From assembly GCA_947683425.1 (NCBI GenBank), contig CANTUQ010000004.1:33805001-33869000 (forward strand): a stretch of DNA of 64,000 nt, given 5' to 3'. The translations under genes were made by a program, and so were the position numbers. Origin of the DNA: Excoecaria cochinchinensis (lineage: Eukaryota > Streptophyta > Magnoliopsida > Malpighiales > Euphorbiaceae). Below the pieces are notes generated by a model. It saw only the letters and a program-made list of their open reading frames with translations, searched no databases and was not told the DNA's origin. This document shows, piece after piece, positions 32,391-43,740 of this stretch (its first letter is position 1; every line of letters begins with the position of its first letter).

Positions 32391-33520
32391 CCATTCCAAC
32401 ATACCCCGATCATGGACCAGTCAAGCAGAAGCTCAGAAGACCCAGGCCGGAAGGGATAGAAAAGGTCAAAAGGAGGAATCCACAAGCTGAGATGAAGCCG
32501 AATTCTTTATCAACACCCGACTTGGTTAGCGTCATCCTAATAGTCAAGAAGAACGAAAAAGTACGAGCTATCAGGATTTGAACAAAGCTTATTTAAAAAA
32601 AATGAAAAAAGAAGAACAAGAAAAAAAAAGAAGAACAAAAAAAAAGAAAAAAAAGAGAAAAATAAAATACAAAAAAGAGAGAAGGAAAAGAATCAATATG
32701 TAGATTGGAAAACCATCATGGGGGGCAAGCTTTGTTCAAATCCCGCTGATCTACACGTGCCCGTACTTTGCCATTTTTCTTGACTTTCGAAAAGAACAAC
32801 AAGAATTATATCGACTTGCAATGGATATAGGTTGCTCGAGCTTTGAAATAGACATCATAGGGGAGGTGTGCCCTACAGACCCAACGGACAAGGTCATGCC
32901 AAGATGGTCTCCTGCACCACGCAGGGTTCAAGGACAGAATGACACCTTATGGTTAAGGCTAGGAAGTTGCTCCAGAGGTATGACGTAAAAAACCATAAGT
33001 CCACTCTGTATTGTCCCCAAACCAATAGGGCAGGAGAGACTGCTAACAAGAAGATCTTGGTCAAGATGATCCAAAACTACAAAGGTTGGGTATAGAAGTT
33101 ACCTTTTGTGTTTCAAAGCTACATAACCACCGTCGGAACCTCTACAAGAGTCATCTATTATTCCTCGACACAAAGGGCAGAAACAGTACGGCCGATCAAA
33201 ATAGAGCTCAAATCTTTAAGAACAGTCATGAAAGCTCAAATTTTGGAAGCCGACAAGGCATAGCAACGGCAGTAGCAATTGAACAAGTCAGACAAGGACA
33301 GGTCATGGGATTATCGCCACGGTCAGATCCATCAGAAAACATTCTACTTGATCATTTGGAAAGATAGCCAGAAAGCATTCAATGAAAGAGGGAGATTCAG
33401 TCTTCAAGCAAATAAGGCCAAATGTTCCAAACGAATGAGGTAAATTTAAGCCGATGTGAGAAGGTCCTTTTGCTCTTCAGAGATTGTTATCCAAGAGAGC
33501 AGCAACAGACAACAATGAAG
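32391..33520 (+). pseudogene. pol: Decayed RT N-terminal segment and integrase of B2
   Basis: 32395-32470 gives IPTYPDHGPVKQKLRRPRPE, which belongs upstream of RT. From about 32840 integrase fragments appear: FEIDIIGEVCPT (first catalytic D), SSPYRPQ-like TLYCPQTN, ANKKILVKMIQNYKGW, TSTRVIYY, IKIELKSLRTVMKAQI and FKQIRPNVPNE. Large parts are missing, including the second catalytic D and the zinc finger. Confidence 0.75.
32543..32784. repeat. Fold-back duplication of an RT segment around an A-rich spacer
   Basis: Left arm 32543-32590 (GTCAAGAAGAACGAAAAAGT...AACAAAGCTT) encodes the RT block before DLNKA. Right arm 32727-32784 carries the same block inverted. The 136-bp spacer begins with an A/G-rich tract. 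Confidence 0.7.
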
Positions 33521-34795
33521 ATAACTTCAAAGAACTGGTCAACATTGACAAACTCAAGAGGGTCCATGGCTAAAGACTTAAAAATCAAAAGAAGAGAATA
33601 AAAGCCCCACGGGTCGAAAACCGAAAAAAAGGCAGCCTTGCTAAAAATGGGCATCTTGTTAGGGTGAAAACCGAAAAAAGGGCACCCTGGGCAAAAATTA
33701 GAGGCTTGAGAGAAAATATTCAATCAAGAAAACCTGAGAGGGCTGATTGATAATAGGAGTAGGATGCACCTAAGGTGTTACTCATTGAGATTGAATAAAA
33801 CTAGTGTTTTTGTATCACATGTCTAGTCATGGTCATTTTTATTGCTATATGGTGCATAGAGATAAAAATGCATGCATAAGCTAGGCGTAAACATGCAATT
33901 AAACTGTTAAGAGAAACCTGGTGCAGGCATAAGGACATATGCTGGAACAATTCTCAATGCAGTAATAACAATTTTTTTGTGACAAATCTTTCTCCTACTC
34001 TTAAAAAAAATAAAGAAAAAAAGAAGACCGTTAGAGATGAAAACCGTAATTGACGCTCTAAGCAAAAGTTAGGCCAAAGGGCAGGGTGAAAACCTGGAAA
34101 CAGGCAGTCTGTCCTTAAAAAAAAATGAATAAAAGCCACTGGAGTGAGTTGGGTTCATTTCAGGCAAAAATTAGGCACAGGGTTATGTGAAAATCCCCAA
34201 AGGGTCGCATTTCTCGCTAAGAAAAGCTAGTGTGAAAATCCACAAGAGACGCACTACCTTTAAAACATTGACTATTAATGCCTGGAGCGATAAGGCGGCA
34301 TTACTCCGAATGATTTTCCTTTAGGCAGAACTTAATTCAGAGTCCTGGGGGCAAAATCCTCATTGACCGGGGGGCAAAGATGCACATGGGTCAGTTCTCT
34401 TTGAAAAGATTATGGGTCAGAGTCAGTAAAGCCAAGACAATGTTTTTTTAGATCCTTGGGAGCATTAGATAATGTGAGCAGCTGAGCAGTACCCTCGACG
34501 AATCCATTAACCACCTGGTATGTGGTCTATCCATTTTTTCATATCACATGCATCTCGCATGCATTCAATCCTTTATGCATATAGATATGCACACACAACT
34601 CTTGTACATTAATCCTTTGCTCGTGTCTAGTGTATATAGCTTTATGTGCACATTTCACACACATTACGCGCACACAATCTTTTGTACATACTTTTGTGCT
34701 AATAACTTTACAAAGAAAAGGCCGAACCAAAGGACAACTTCGGAAAGACAAATTCAAGATAAAGCCCACGCAAGTCAAGATCATGTAAGCCCATG
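33521..34795 (+). other. Post-integrase region of B2 with GAAAACC repeats
   Basis: No gene seen. Between 33600 and 34260 repeated units with GTGAAAACC, AAAAGGC and GCAAAAATTAGG match the series in A (18577-18725). The rest is AT-rich. The minus frame 33487-33723 is a shadow of these repeats. Confidence 0.6.
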
Positions 34796-35335
34796 AAGGC
34801 ATTACCTTTAAGACCTTTTTTAAGGCATTATCAGTCTATTTGGAGCATTATCTTTAAGACCATTTTTAAGGCATTATTAGTCTCTTCGGAGCATTATCTT
34901 TAAGACCTTTTTTTAAGGCATTATCAGTCTCTTCGGAGCATTATCTTTAAGACTTTTTTTAAGGCGTTCTCAGTCTCTTCGGAGCATTATCTTTAAGACC
35001 TTTTTTAAGGCATTATCAGTCTCTTCGGAGCATTATCTTTAAGACCTTTTTTAAGGCATTATCAGTCTCTTCGGAGCATTATCTTTAAGACCTTTTTTAA
35101 GGCATTATCAGTCTCTTCGGAGCATTATCTTTAAGACTTTTTTTAAGGCGTTCTCAGTCTCTTCGGAGCATTATCATTAAGACCTTTTTTAAGGCATTCT
35201 CAGTCTCTTCGGAGCATTATCTTTAGGTCCTTTAGTTAAGCCATTGTCAGCCGCTTCGGAGCATTATCTTTAAGTCCTTTTCTTAAGGCATTTCATATCC
35301 TTTCCTAGACATTCTCAGTCTCTTCGGAGCATTAA
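34796..35335 (+). repeat. 46-bp tandem array in B2 (about 11 units)
   Basis: The unit GGAGCATTATCTTTAAGACC + TTTTTTAAGGCATTATCAGT + CTCTTC starts at 34842, 34888, 34935, 34981, 35027, 35073, 35119, 35165, 35211 and 35258 (46-47 bp apart), with a diverged unit before and one after. Each unit holds an inverted CTTTAAGAC/TTTTAAGGC core. Confidence 0.93.
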
Positions 35336-36077
35336 GTTATTTTCAAAAATTATCTCAAATCCCTTCAGTCCAAGGTAATCCAAGAGACGGGTTTAGCTCA
35401 ACATTGTCAGGTACTATCCAGAAAAGCAAGCCTATTCATGCATGCCATGCCAGGGGCAATCAAGTAAGTCTCTCTATCATAAGAGGCATGCTTACACACA
35501 TCACACAATAAATGTAAAAAAATCCAAATTCAAATGTACAAAGAATACAAATCCTCAAACACAAACAACAAAAACAAACAAAATAAAACAACACAAAATA
35601 AAAAGAAGAAGATATTTTCAAGGCCTTGAAAATCCAACATACTGTAAAAATTCAAATACATTTAAAATGTAAAAATCCCAAAAACAATAGGAACAACAAA
35701 AAACAAAAAAAAAACAAAAACAAAGATCATTTTAAGAGTCACCAAAGACATTAAAACCTATCCGCCTGCAGGTAAGCAACAAAACCTCCAATCTAATTTT
35801 CCTCTAAGGAGGCTCAAATTTATTTTTCCTCTCTGGATGCTCAATATCAAATTCTCTCACCCTCTTGAGATGTATGCAGGTCTGTTCAACAAGGAGGCTA
35901 CATTGGAGATGATAGAGGAATCGATATTTGGGGAAAAACCAACCGTCCTTCAGGGGGGCACCCATCTGACATCGGCCCCAACATGTATGCACTACCACAG
36001 GTAAGCATCTCTTTTATATACTTGCACATTTGGTTTTCCTTTTTTTGCAAAAAAAAAAAAGAAGAGGTTCAAGATAA
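35336..36077 (+). other. Non-coding spacer between arrays in B2
   Basis: AT-rich with long A/C-rich stretches (35500-35740). A short open segment near 35820-36000 ends CCACAG|GTAAGC; this resembles a splice donor, but no family feature is seen. Confidence 0.5.
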
Positions 36078-37860
36078 ACACCAGCGGTAGAACAGATCGC
36101 AAACAGAGGAAGCAGTTAGACAACATTTCACCTCACACCGCGCAGGCCGAGATGAGGCTAGCGGGACAGACCAGCCACCGTGCAGATCGCGATGAGGTTA
36201 GCGGGGGACATACGATAGAACAGATCGCAATAGAGGATGCAGTTAGACAACACTTCACCTCACACCGCACAGGCCGAGATGAGGCTAGCGGGACAGACCA
36301 GCCGCCGTGCAGATCGAGATGAGGTTAGCAGGGCACATGCGATAGAACAGATCGCAACAGAGGATGCAGTTAGACAACACTTCACCTCACACCGCGTAGG
36401 CTGAGATGAGGCTAGCGGGACAGACCAGCTGCCATGCAGATCGAGATGAGGTTAGCGGGGGACATGTGATAGAACAGATCGCAAACAGAGGATGCAGTTA
36501 GACAACACTTCACCTCAGACCGCGCAGGCCGAGATGAGGCTAGCGGGACAGACCAGCCACCGTGCAGATCAAGATGAGGATAACGGGGGACATGCGATAG
36601 AACAAATTGCAACAGAGGATGCAGTTAGACAACACTTTACCTCACACTACAAAGGCCGAGATGAGGTTAGCGGGACAGACCAGCTGCCATGCAGATCGAG
36701 ATGAGGTTAGCGGGGGACATGCGATAGAACAGATTGCAACAGAGGATGCAGTTTGACAACACTTCACCTCACACTGCGCAGGCTGAGATGAGGCTAGTAG
36801 GACAGACCAGCCGCCGTGCAGATCGAGATGAGGATAGCGGGGGACATGCGATAGAACAAATCGCAACAGAGGATGCAGTTAGACAACACTTTACCTCACA
36901 CTGCAAAGGCCGAGATGAGGTTAGCGGGACAGACCAGCTGCCATGCAGATCGAGATGAGGTTAGCGGGGGACATGCGATAGAACAGATTGCAACAGAGGA
37001 TGCAGTTTGACAACACTTCACCTCACACTGCGCAGGCTGAGATGAGGCTAGCGGGACAGACCAGCCGCCGTGCAGATCGAGATGAGGTTAGTGGGGGACA
37101 TGCGATAGAACAGATCACAACAGAGGATGCAGTTAGACAACACTTCACCTCACACCGCGTTGGCCGAGATGAGGCTAGCGGGACAGATCAGTCGCCGTGC
37201 AGATCGAGATGAGGTTAGCGAGGGACATGCGATAGAACAGATCGCAACAAAGGATGCAGTTTGACAACACTTCACCTCACACCGCGCAGGCTGAGATGAG
37301 GCTAGCGGGACAGGCCAGCCGCCGTACAGATCAAGATGAGGTTAGCGGGGGACATGCGATAGAACAGATCGCAACAGAGGATGCAGTTAGACAACACTTC
37401 ACCTCACACCGCGCTGGCCGAGATGAGGCTAACGGGACAGATCAGCCGCCGTGCAGCTCGAGATGAGTTTAGAGGGGGACATGCGATAGAACAGATCGCA
37501 ACAGAGGATACAGTTAGACAACACTTCACCTCAGACCGTGCAGGCCAAAATGAGGCTAGCGGTACAGACCAGCTGCCGTGCACACCGAGATGGGGTTAGC
37601 GGGGGACATGCGATAGAACAGATCGCAATAAAGGATGCCGTTACACAACACTTCACCTCACACCGTGCGAGCCGAAATGAGGCCAGTGGGACAGATCAGC
37701 CACCGTACATGCCGAGACGAGGACAGCAGGGCACACGCGATAGAACAGATCGCAACGGGATTGTGGTTAGAGGACACCGCATCTCACAGACGCCGTGCAA
37801 GCCGACAGGAGGTGAGCGGGACAATGCGATAGAGATCATTGCAAACGAGCCACAGTCGGA
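36078..37860 (+). repeat. 127-bp tandem array in B2 (14 units)
   Basis: The unit contains GATAGAACAGATCGCAACAG, GATGCAGTTAGACAACACTT, GAGATGAGGCTAGCGGGACA and GACCAGCCGCCGTGCAGATC. The GCAGTT mark falls at 36112, 36239, 36366, 36494, 36621, 36748, 36875, 37002, 37129, 37256, 37383 and on to 37764, 127 bp apart (one 128). Because 127 is not a multiple of 3, the frames here are accidental. Each unit also has two related halves (AGATGAGG..AGCGGG). This is a typical hypervariable 3' region of Tat/Ogre elements. Confidence 0.95.
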
Positions 37861-37997
37861 TAGCACTACAGCTCAATGGCAACAAGTCACAACATTCCAC
37901 ACTGAAAAAAGGTAAGGGGTGCCTCAGCTACGCATCTCTTTCCTTTCTTCTCTGAATTTTGGCTCATCTAGGCACTAGTGCACTTGTTTTCCCAAAA

Positions 37998-38008
37998 TTG
38001 GGGGCAAC
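37998..38008 (+). other. Polypurine tract of B2
   Basis: TTGGGGGCAAC directly before the LTR start TGTAGATACT, matching the A PPT. Confidence 0.8.
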
Positions 38009-38519
38009 TGTAGATACTAGGTCCTGAGGCAACCCAAATCAGAGTTATCCAATGATGATAAGATGCCTTGTCATAGGCAAAAAGGCTAAAAGTGATGATT
38101 TCCTTGAAAATTTTGCATTTTTGATCGAAAAATTAAAAAAATAATAAAAAATATTTTAAAAATTAGATTTGAAAAATGGGGTTTAGAAATTATAGTATTT
38201 TTGTTAATTTTTAAAAATTAAAAAAAAAATTTCGGGCGCTTTGCGGCAGCCACGGCTCGTTGGGGGGCCCCCAGCGCTGCGCGTGCGCTCCTGCGCCCCC
38301 CAGCGCACAGTCTCACCCAATTTCGCCGTTTTTCGTTAATTTCCGCCCCAAAACATGTTTTTTCCACTAAATAAAGGTTTTTGAGTCCAAATTAAATTCT
38401 AAAACATTTTTTTTTTATAATTAATTAATAAAACCTGATTTTATCATTAAAAACACAGGATATTGGATTAACATAAAATTATTTTCCCTAATTGAATTAG
38501 GGCATTTTTTTTTCCATCC

Positions 38520-38527
38520 TATAAATA
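38520..38527 (+). promoter_or_regulatory. TATA box in the B2 LTR
   Basis: CCTATAAATATTTTAGG about 510 bp into the LTR, followed by a T/C-rich leader. Confidence 0.5.
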
Positions 38528-40428
38528 TTTTAGGATGAAAACCTAAAAGGGGAGCCTCCGTTTGACTTTATTTACACCAGAATTTTCAGAGTTCTTCCTT
38601 CTTCTTTAATTTTTCTTCAAAAATTTCTAGATTTTTTTTCCCCACCAAAAAGAACAAAAATTCAGTTCATCTTTTATTCTTTTACCAACATAATTTCTTC
38701 TAAACATATATTTAGAAGGAATTTTGTTGTTTGATTAAATTTTTGAGACAAACACAACAATTATTTGTTCTCAAAATTCTTTTTTAACCTTTTATTTGTG
38801 TTCAATAAAATTTTTTCCATTGATTTTCGTTTGAATCTCTTTTTAATGAAAAGTTAATTTTGAGACAAATAAAATAATTGTTTGTTATCAAAATCAAATT
38901 TTTCATTTGATTTTCTAAAAATAAGATTTTTTATGTTTTATTTCTTAAGACAAACAAATATTTATTTGTTCTTGGGATCATTTTTTTATTTTTTCAATCA
39001 ATAAAAATCTTTTTTTTGATCAATAGTATTTCTTTAGGCAAAGAAATTAATTCTTTGTTCTTAAAGAATTTTTGATCATTTTTTTAATCTTTTTTCTTGG
39101 AATAAAATTCCAACAATTTCATATTTCAATTCTAATCTTGCAAATCAAAAATAAGGAAATCAATATCATTTTTACCTTCATCGAATTCGAAATTCTGAGG
39201 GTAAACATTCTGGGCTCAATCTTCCTCTTTTATTATTTTTGTTCATATTTAATTTATTCATGTATATTTTTATTATCTTCATTTATTTATTTATGTATTT
39301 GATTTATTTTGTATTTGTTTTATTTAATATGTTCATATATTATTTTATTTCTTGTTCACATAAATATTGATTTCTTATTATCGCTAACATGTAAATAATC
39401 TATTTTTGCTTTAATTTCTCATTATTTTTAACATGTAATTAATTAATTCATTTCGATTGATCTTTTTGGCCATGTAAATGGTTTATATTATTTGTGAACA
39501 TATTTAATTAATTATGTCATTTATTTAATTATTTTCATCGTTCTCTTATTCATTTTTATCATTCTTTTATCATTTTTTTATTATTTTTTTATTATTGTTT
39601 ATTTATTTATTCATTTTCATTTTTTTTATTATCATGTTCATATTTTTATATATTAATTCACTAACATATTATATTTTATTCCAATTACGTCTTTTAATCC
39701 ATTTGTCATTCATAACACATTTTCCTCGTTTGCTTTAAATTGTTAACATGTTAATTTATTTGTCATTTTGATATCACTTTATTTTATCATTTATTATATT
39801 TTTTATTCAATTACTAACATCATTTTATTTGTGTTGTGTTTTTATTTCACATCCTATTTTTTCTTCTTGGACATTTTTTGCGAGCACGCGAGGAGATCCA
39901 GAAGGCTCGTTTGGGGTTAAATGTTTTTTTTTGCTTTATTTGTAATCTTTTATTCATTTGGCCTTTCCATTTATTTTGCTATGTAATTTTCCTATAAAAT
40001 TGTTTATTTTAGGCGCTAGAAAGAAAATCACCAAACCATTTTTTTATTAATTAACTTGGAATCTTTTCTAATAAAAATTGGACCAATGTCTCAATTTTCT
40101 CCAAAACAAAACCATCACATCAAAATTATTTCATAATAAATATGCATGCGAGGACCAATGTCTTCATCATTAATGAATATCCCGATTTATACATGATGTA
40201 TATATTATTTACAATGGGGGTTATATTCCGCCCCTAGTTTTGTTGTATTTACTTTCATGTGCTTTACTTTGATTATGTTTTACTTACCGCTTTCCTTGAG
40301 TGTACAACCTGTGCTTTAATTAATTGCATTAAAATGAATGAGAAATGGGATGAAACTCTAAATTCAAAACTCAATTATAAACTTAACCAAGGTATGAATA
40401 AATGGGAAGTCCCGAACCCACTCTGGTC

Positions 40429-40720
40429 TTAGGCTCAACGAGGTTAGAGGACCATCTCAATGTTTCATTGGGATGGAGCCTCCAAAATATCTCTTGTTGC
40501 CCACCAAAAGGCCCAACATGAACAATCTTAGGCTCCACGGGGTTAGAGGATCATTCCAATGTTCTATTGGGATGAGGTCTCCAAGATCCCTCTGGCTTAT
40601 CCAAAACGGATATACATGCGCCGTCTTAGGCTCACTGAGGCTAGACGACCTTTTCCAATATTCTATTGGGTGGCGACTCCAAGAAACCTCCTTGTTGCCC
40701 AACATAGACGCACTTGTAAT
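40429..40720 (+). repeat. 98-bp tandem units in the B2 U5 with PBS-like motifs
   Basis: Three units start TTAGGCTC at 40429, 40528 and 40625. Each has an inverted CCAATGTTCTATTGGG-like core followed by TGGAGCCTCC, TGAGGTCTCC or TGGCGACTCC. The last equals the first ten bases of the Tat PBS. The A LTRs have two such units. Confidence 0.75.
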
Positions 40721-40802
40721 TCGTTACAAGTTTTAATGAACCTCTCTCGAAAGTCCTAAAATCGGGTTGTTCGGGTCGCCTCGGGGTTCGGCGCGCGTCA
40801 TA

Positions 40803-42036
40803 ATAGATTTTGAAGTATGAAAGATGAGGAATGGAGTTTTAGAAAGATGGAGAGAATAGATAAAAAAAATTTCGAAAGATTAGAAATGGGAAGAGATGAG
40901 AATGGGATTTAATAGTTGAAAATTATGTTCAATTTTTTGGGACGCATGAGAAATTGTTCACATGTGATGGGGTGTCAGGAGATAGGTATTAAAGCATGCC
41001 ACGTTTGAAATACATTCCTCAACTTATAGGTGACAAGGGTTTAAATCCCACCACCAACCTTTTTTCTTTGTTTAGTAAATTTTATATTTTATTGAATTTT
41101 TTTTAGTTGCCAAAGATTTTTACAGTTATTATTTAATTTTATCTTTTCTTTTTTTTTGTCTACAGCTAGATTTAAGAGACATGCTAAAAAAATCTATTTT
41201 CTTTTATTTGTCTATTTAAAAAGTTTTTTAATTTTCTTAAAAAAAATCTCATGTATCAGTAATATACAATGGTAACTATATTATTTATTATCATTAATTT
41301 TAGATAAATATCTCATTAAAAATATTAGATAAATGGAAAAACAATAACATATTATCTAAACATTATATACAAATACATTTACAAATTAATTACATAATAA
41401 TAAGTTGACAAATGTAATACCTGCAAATTAATTAGTGTATGCAATAATTTTTTATTGATTTGGTTTGTAAATTTTTGTTTACAAAAAATTCAATAGCAAC
41501 ATATGTCCAAAATAAAATCTTTATACTTGCATTAGTTCTATGTGGAAACTTTAGCATTTAAAAAAAAAAAGGTTAAATGGGTATAAAAACATTAACAATT
41601 TTTCTTTGTAAAAAAAAATTATAAAAGATGTCAAACCAGTAGCCGTAAAAGTTGTCACATCTAAAACTGTAGCATCTTATTATGATTTCAAATGTCGCAG
41701 CTTTTACAGCTGCGTCCCTGCTAGTTTGACACAATACCGCAATCGTTCGCTGCGGTATTGACCCAAAAAACTCCAAAATTCTCAATATTGTTTCGAACAC
41801 CCCAATTTTTGAAATTATTTTTAATAGAACATTATTTAAAAAAAAATCCCAAAATAAACTCCATTTTTATTTTAATTTCATATATTTTCTTATTATATAA
41901 GAAGAATAATTTAAATAATCATATAAGGAGAAGAATTTAAATAACATAGATTATTTAATACCTCGTAACAACAACAACAACAACAACAATAATAGTAATT
42001 CAAATAAAAAGAAAAATAAAAAAATAAAAAAAAAAT
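40803..42036. other. AT-rich DNA left of the hAT-like element
   Basis: No gene seen. Marks: GGGTTTAAATCCC near 41040, a CGCAGC/GCTGCG hairpin at 41696-41714 with CTAG at 41721, and an AATACCGCA/TGCGGTATT hairpin at 41733-41759. It would have been continuous with 59339 onward before the hAT-like insertion. Confidence 0.5.
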
Positions 42037-42378
42037 GTAAAACCTAGGGGTGATTATGGACCGATTAATTAATCCATAAGCCTAAAAAATCAGTCCATTA
42101 ATATCGATTTTTTCAAAACACTAACCATTAATCAGTCCATTACAATCGGTTAACCAATCAATCGATTTCGATTTTTCGGACAAGTTAATCACTATTTTTT
42201 CAATTAACCATTACAATTATGATATGTATTAAAAATTAAAAAATAAATATATTTCAAAATAATAATTAAATATGATGTTTAAAGTACAAATATAAACTAA
42301 AAATGTTCAAAGTATTTGAAAATTAATAATAGTATAACAATGTTTTTCACATTTGTTCACTGATGGAGATGATCATAC

Positions 42379-42810
42379 TATAACACCCCTTACCCGTACA
42401 CAGTAATCTACAACGACAGGTGAAGGATGCCCCACAATAACTGCAGTATCTAGGTTACATCTATTAAGTTATGTTCAAAATTATAAAATTTCTTTCATTT
42501 ACAAAACAATTTTCGCATAATACATTAAACAAAGTTTACAATATTATTATATAAATATACACTACTCATAATTGATTATACAAATACAAAAGCTGGCTCC
42601 TTACATAGTACTTATATTACATACACATGTCATTCATTTACATTATAGACTCACTGGCCTTGACGAATGCGAAATTTTCTTGGAGACACATCTACCTTCG
42701 ATACCTACACGGATGAAACACCCGTGCTAAGCTTATAGCTTAGCGGGGAATAACATGTAATGGACGACCACTCATAGCAGTTGTTGACAAAACATACAAA
42801 TGCTCGTATT
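42379..42810 (-). repeat. Chromovirus LTR J, 3' part, inverted copy
   Basis: Complement of 43741-44214: LTR end (TAACACCCC on the plus strand, with the terminal TGT changed to TAT), about 390 bp of U5 and the double hairpin (42705-42743). It lacks about 35 bp present in the right copy. Confidence 0.85.
42705..42743 (-). other. Double hairpin with terminal TAG (J, left copy)
   Basis: Minus strand: CTAAGC/GCTTAG, then CACGG/CCGTG, then TAG|GTATCGAAG. It uses TAG where the right copy (43813-43851) has CAG; both are allowed at a 3' splice site. Confidence 0.6.
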
Positions 42811-42817
42811 TATCGAA

Positions 42818-42820
<3 letters not shown>

Positions 42821-42865
<45 letters not shown>
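42821..42865. repeat. (AT)22 microsatellite
   Basis: Uninterrupted AT run directly inside the left arm of the J inverted repeat. Confidence 0.95.
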
Positions 42866-42871
<6 letters not shown>

Positions 42872-43658
42872 GTTCATTGCATATACAAACATTAAACACA
42901 TACATAAATTGTATACTATGCTTATATTTAAAGAAAAACACAACAAAACATTTGATCCTGCTTATTGTATATATATCAAACACATGCGTAAACTTATATA
43001 CATTCCAGTATCTCTTTCCTAGTTAACAGACTAAAATTAGTGTTAATTGCTTATGTTTATCTTAATTCACCCTTCATACTTATATAATCAAACATATACA
43101 TATATTCAATGTATTTGAGTTTTTCCTCAAGATATATTCATTTTAGCATTCACATGCTTATACTTATCACATTATAAGAGATATAGCCATAATTACAATC
43201 TACAAATTCATTCTTCATAAATTGAGCACAATAGAATCACTACACACATCATTTGTCTCATTATCAAATTAGAATACTTACTTAAATCTTAAACCAATCT
43301 TAAGACTTTAGAGACACATAAATACATGTATGGCTGTTCATGAATAAATTTTTAACATATTGGACTCAATTATATTTCATTACTTGTTATCAAATTAATA
43401 CCTTGTGTTTGTATATCACATTCACATAATAATACAATTGCTCATCACCAAGTCGTACACATGCAGTACATAATTTCATGTTAACTTACAAGACATAAAT
43501 TATACAATCACTAAATAGTTATTCATGTATATCAAATTGCTTAAACATTTATCGTAATACGAAATGAAGGTTCATATGTGTAGTTACATTCATTATTCCT
43601 TGATACCTCCTGATACTTTTAAGTTACACAAACATTTATCACCAAAAGCGGTCAAATT
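42866..43658. other. Spacer of the J inverted repeat
   Basis: AT-rich with no gene; probably upstream LTR sequence of one J copy. Confidence 0.5.
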
Positions 43659-43717
43659 TACACACACACGCATGCGCGTGTGCGCACACGCACACACACA
43701 CACACACATATATATAT
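43659..43717. repeat. 59-bp alternating purine-pyrimidine tract (CA/CG/TA)
   Basis: Strict alternation from CACACACACGCATGCGCG through CACACA to TATATAT, followed by CTGTGTGTGTGTT. Such tracts favour Z-DNA. Confidence 0.9.
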
Positions 43718-43740
43718 CTGTGTGTGTGTTTTTTTTATTT

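Larger units (their letters stand above)
32391..40802 (+). mobile_element. Tat-lineage element B2, 3' part (older copy fused to B1)
   Basis: After RNase H of B1 the text restarts at an RT N-terminal segment, then decayed integrase, GAAAACC repeats, two tandem arrays, a PPT and a 3' LTR (38009-40802). This part is far more degraded than B1 and its LTR differs from the B1 5' LTR. It looks like a different insertion joined to B1 by deletion or ectopic recombination. No TSD matches ACGGC at the right end. Confidence 0.65.
38009..40802 (+). repeat. 3' LTR of Tat element B2
   Basis: Starts TGTAGATACTAGGTCC after the PPT and ends GCGCGTCATA, a decayed CACA end. It has a GC-rich patch (38233-38310), a TATA box (38520), long AT-rich U3/R and a U5 with three 98-bp units. 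It is related to the A and B1 LTRs mainly in the U5. Confidence 0.8.

Noticed and set aside
34796..35335. 46-bp array as a CRISPR array
   Set aside because: Units are head-to-tail with no unique spacers, and the context is a plant retrotransposon.
36412..37915. Several 65-125-codon frames repeating GQTSRRADRDE-like text
   Set aside because: They arise from the 127-bp tandem array; the unit is not a multiple of three and each frame breaks at the next unit.
41030..41060. GGGTTTAAATCCC as a pol III B box of a SINE
   Set aside because: No matching A box at the right distance and no clear tail or flanking duplication. A chance palindrome in AT-rich DNA is as likely.
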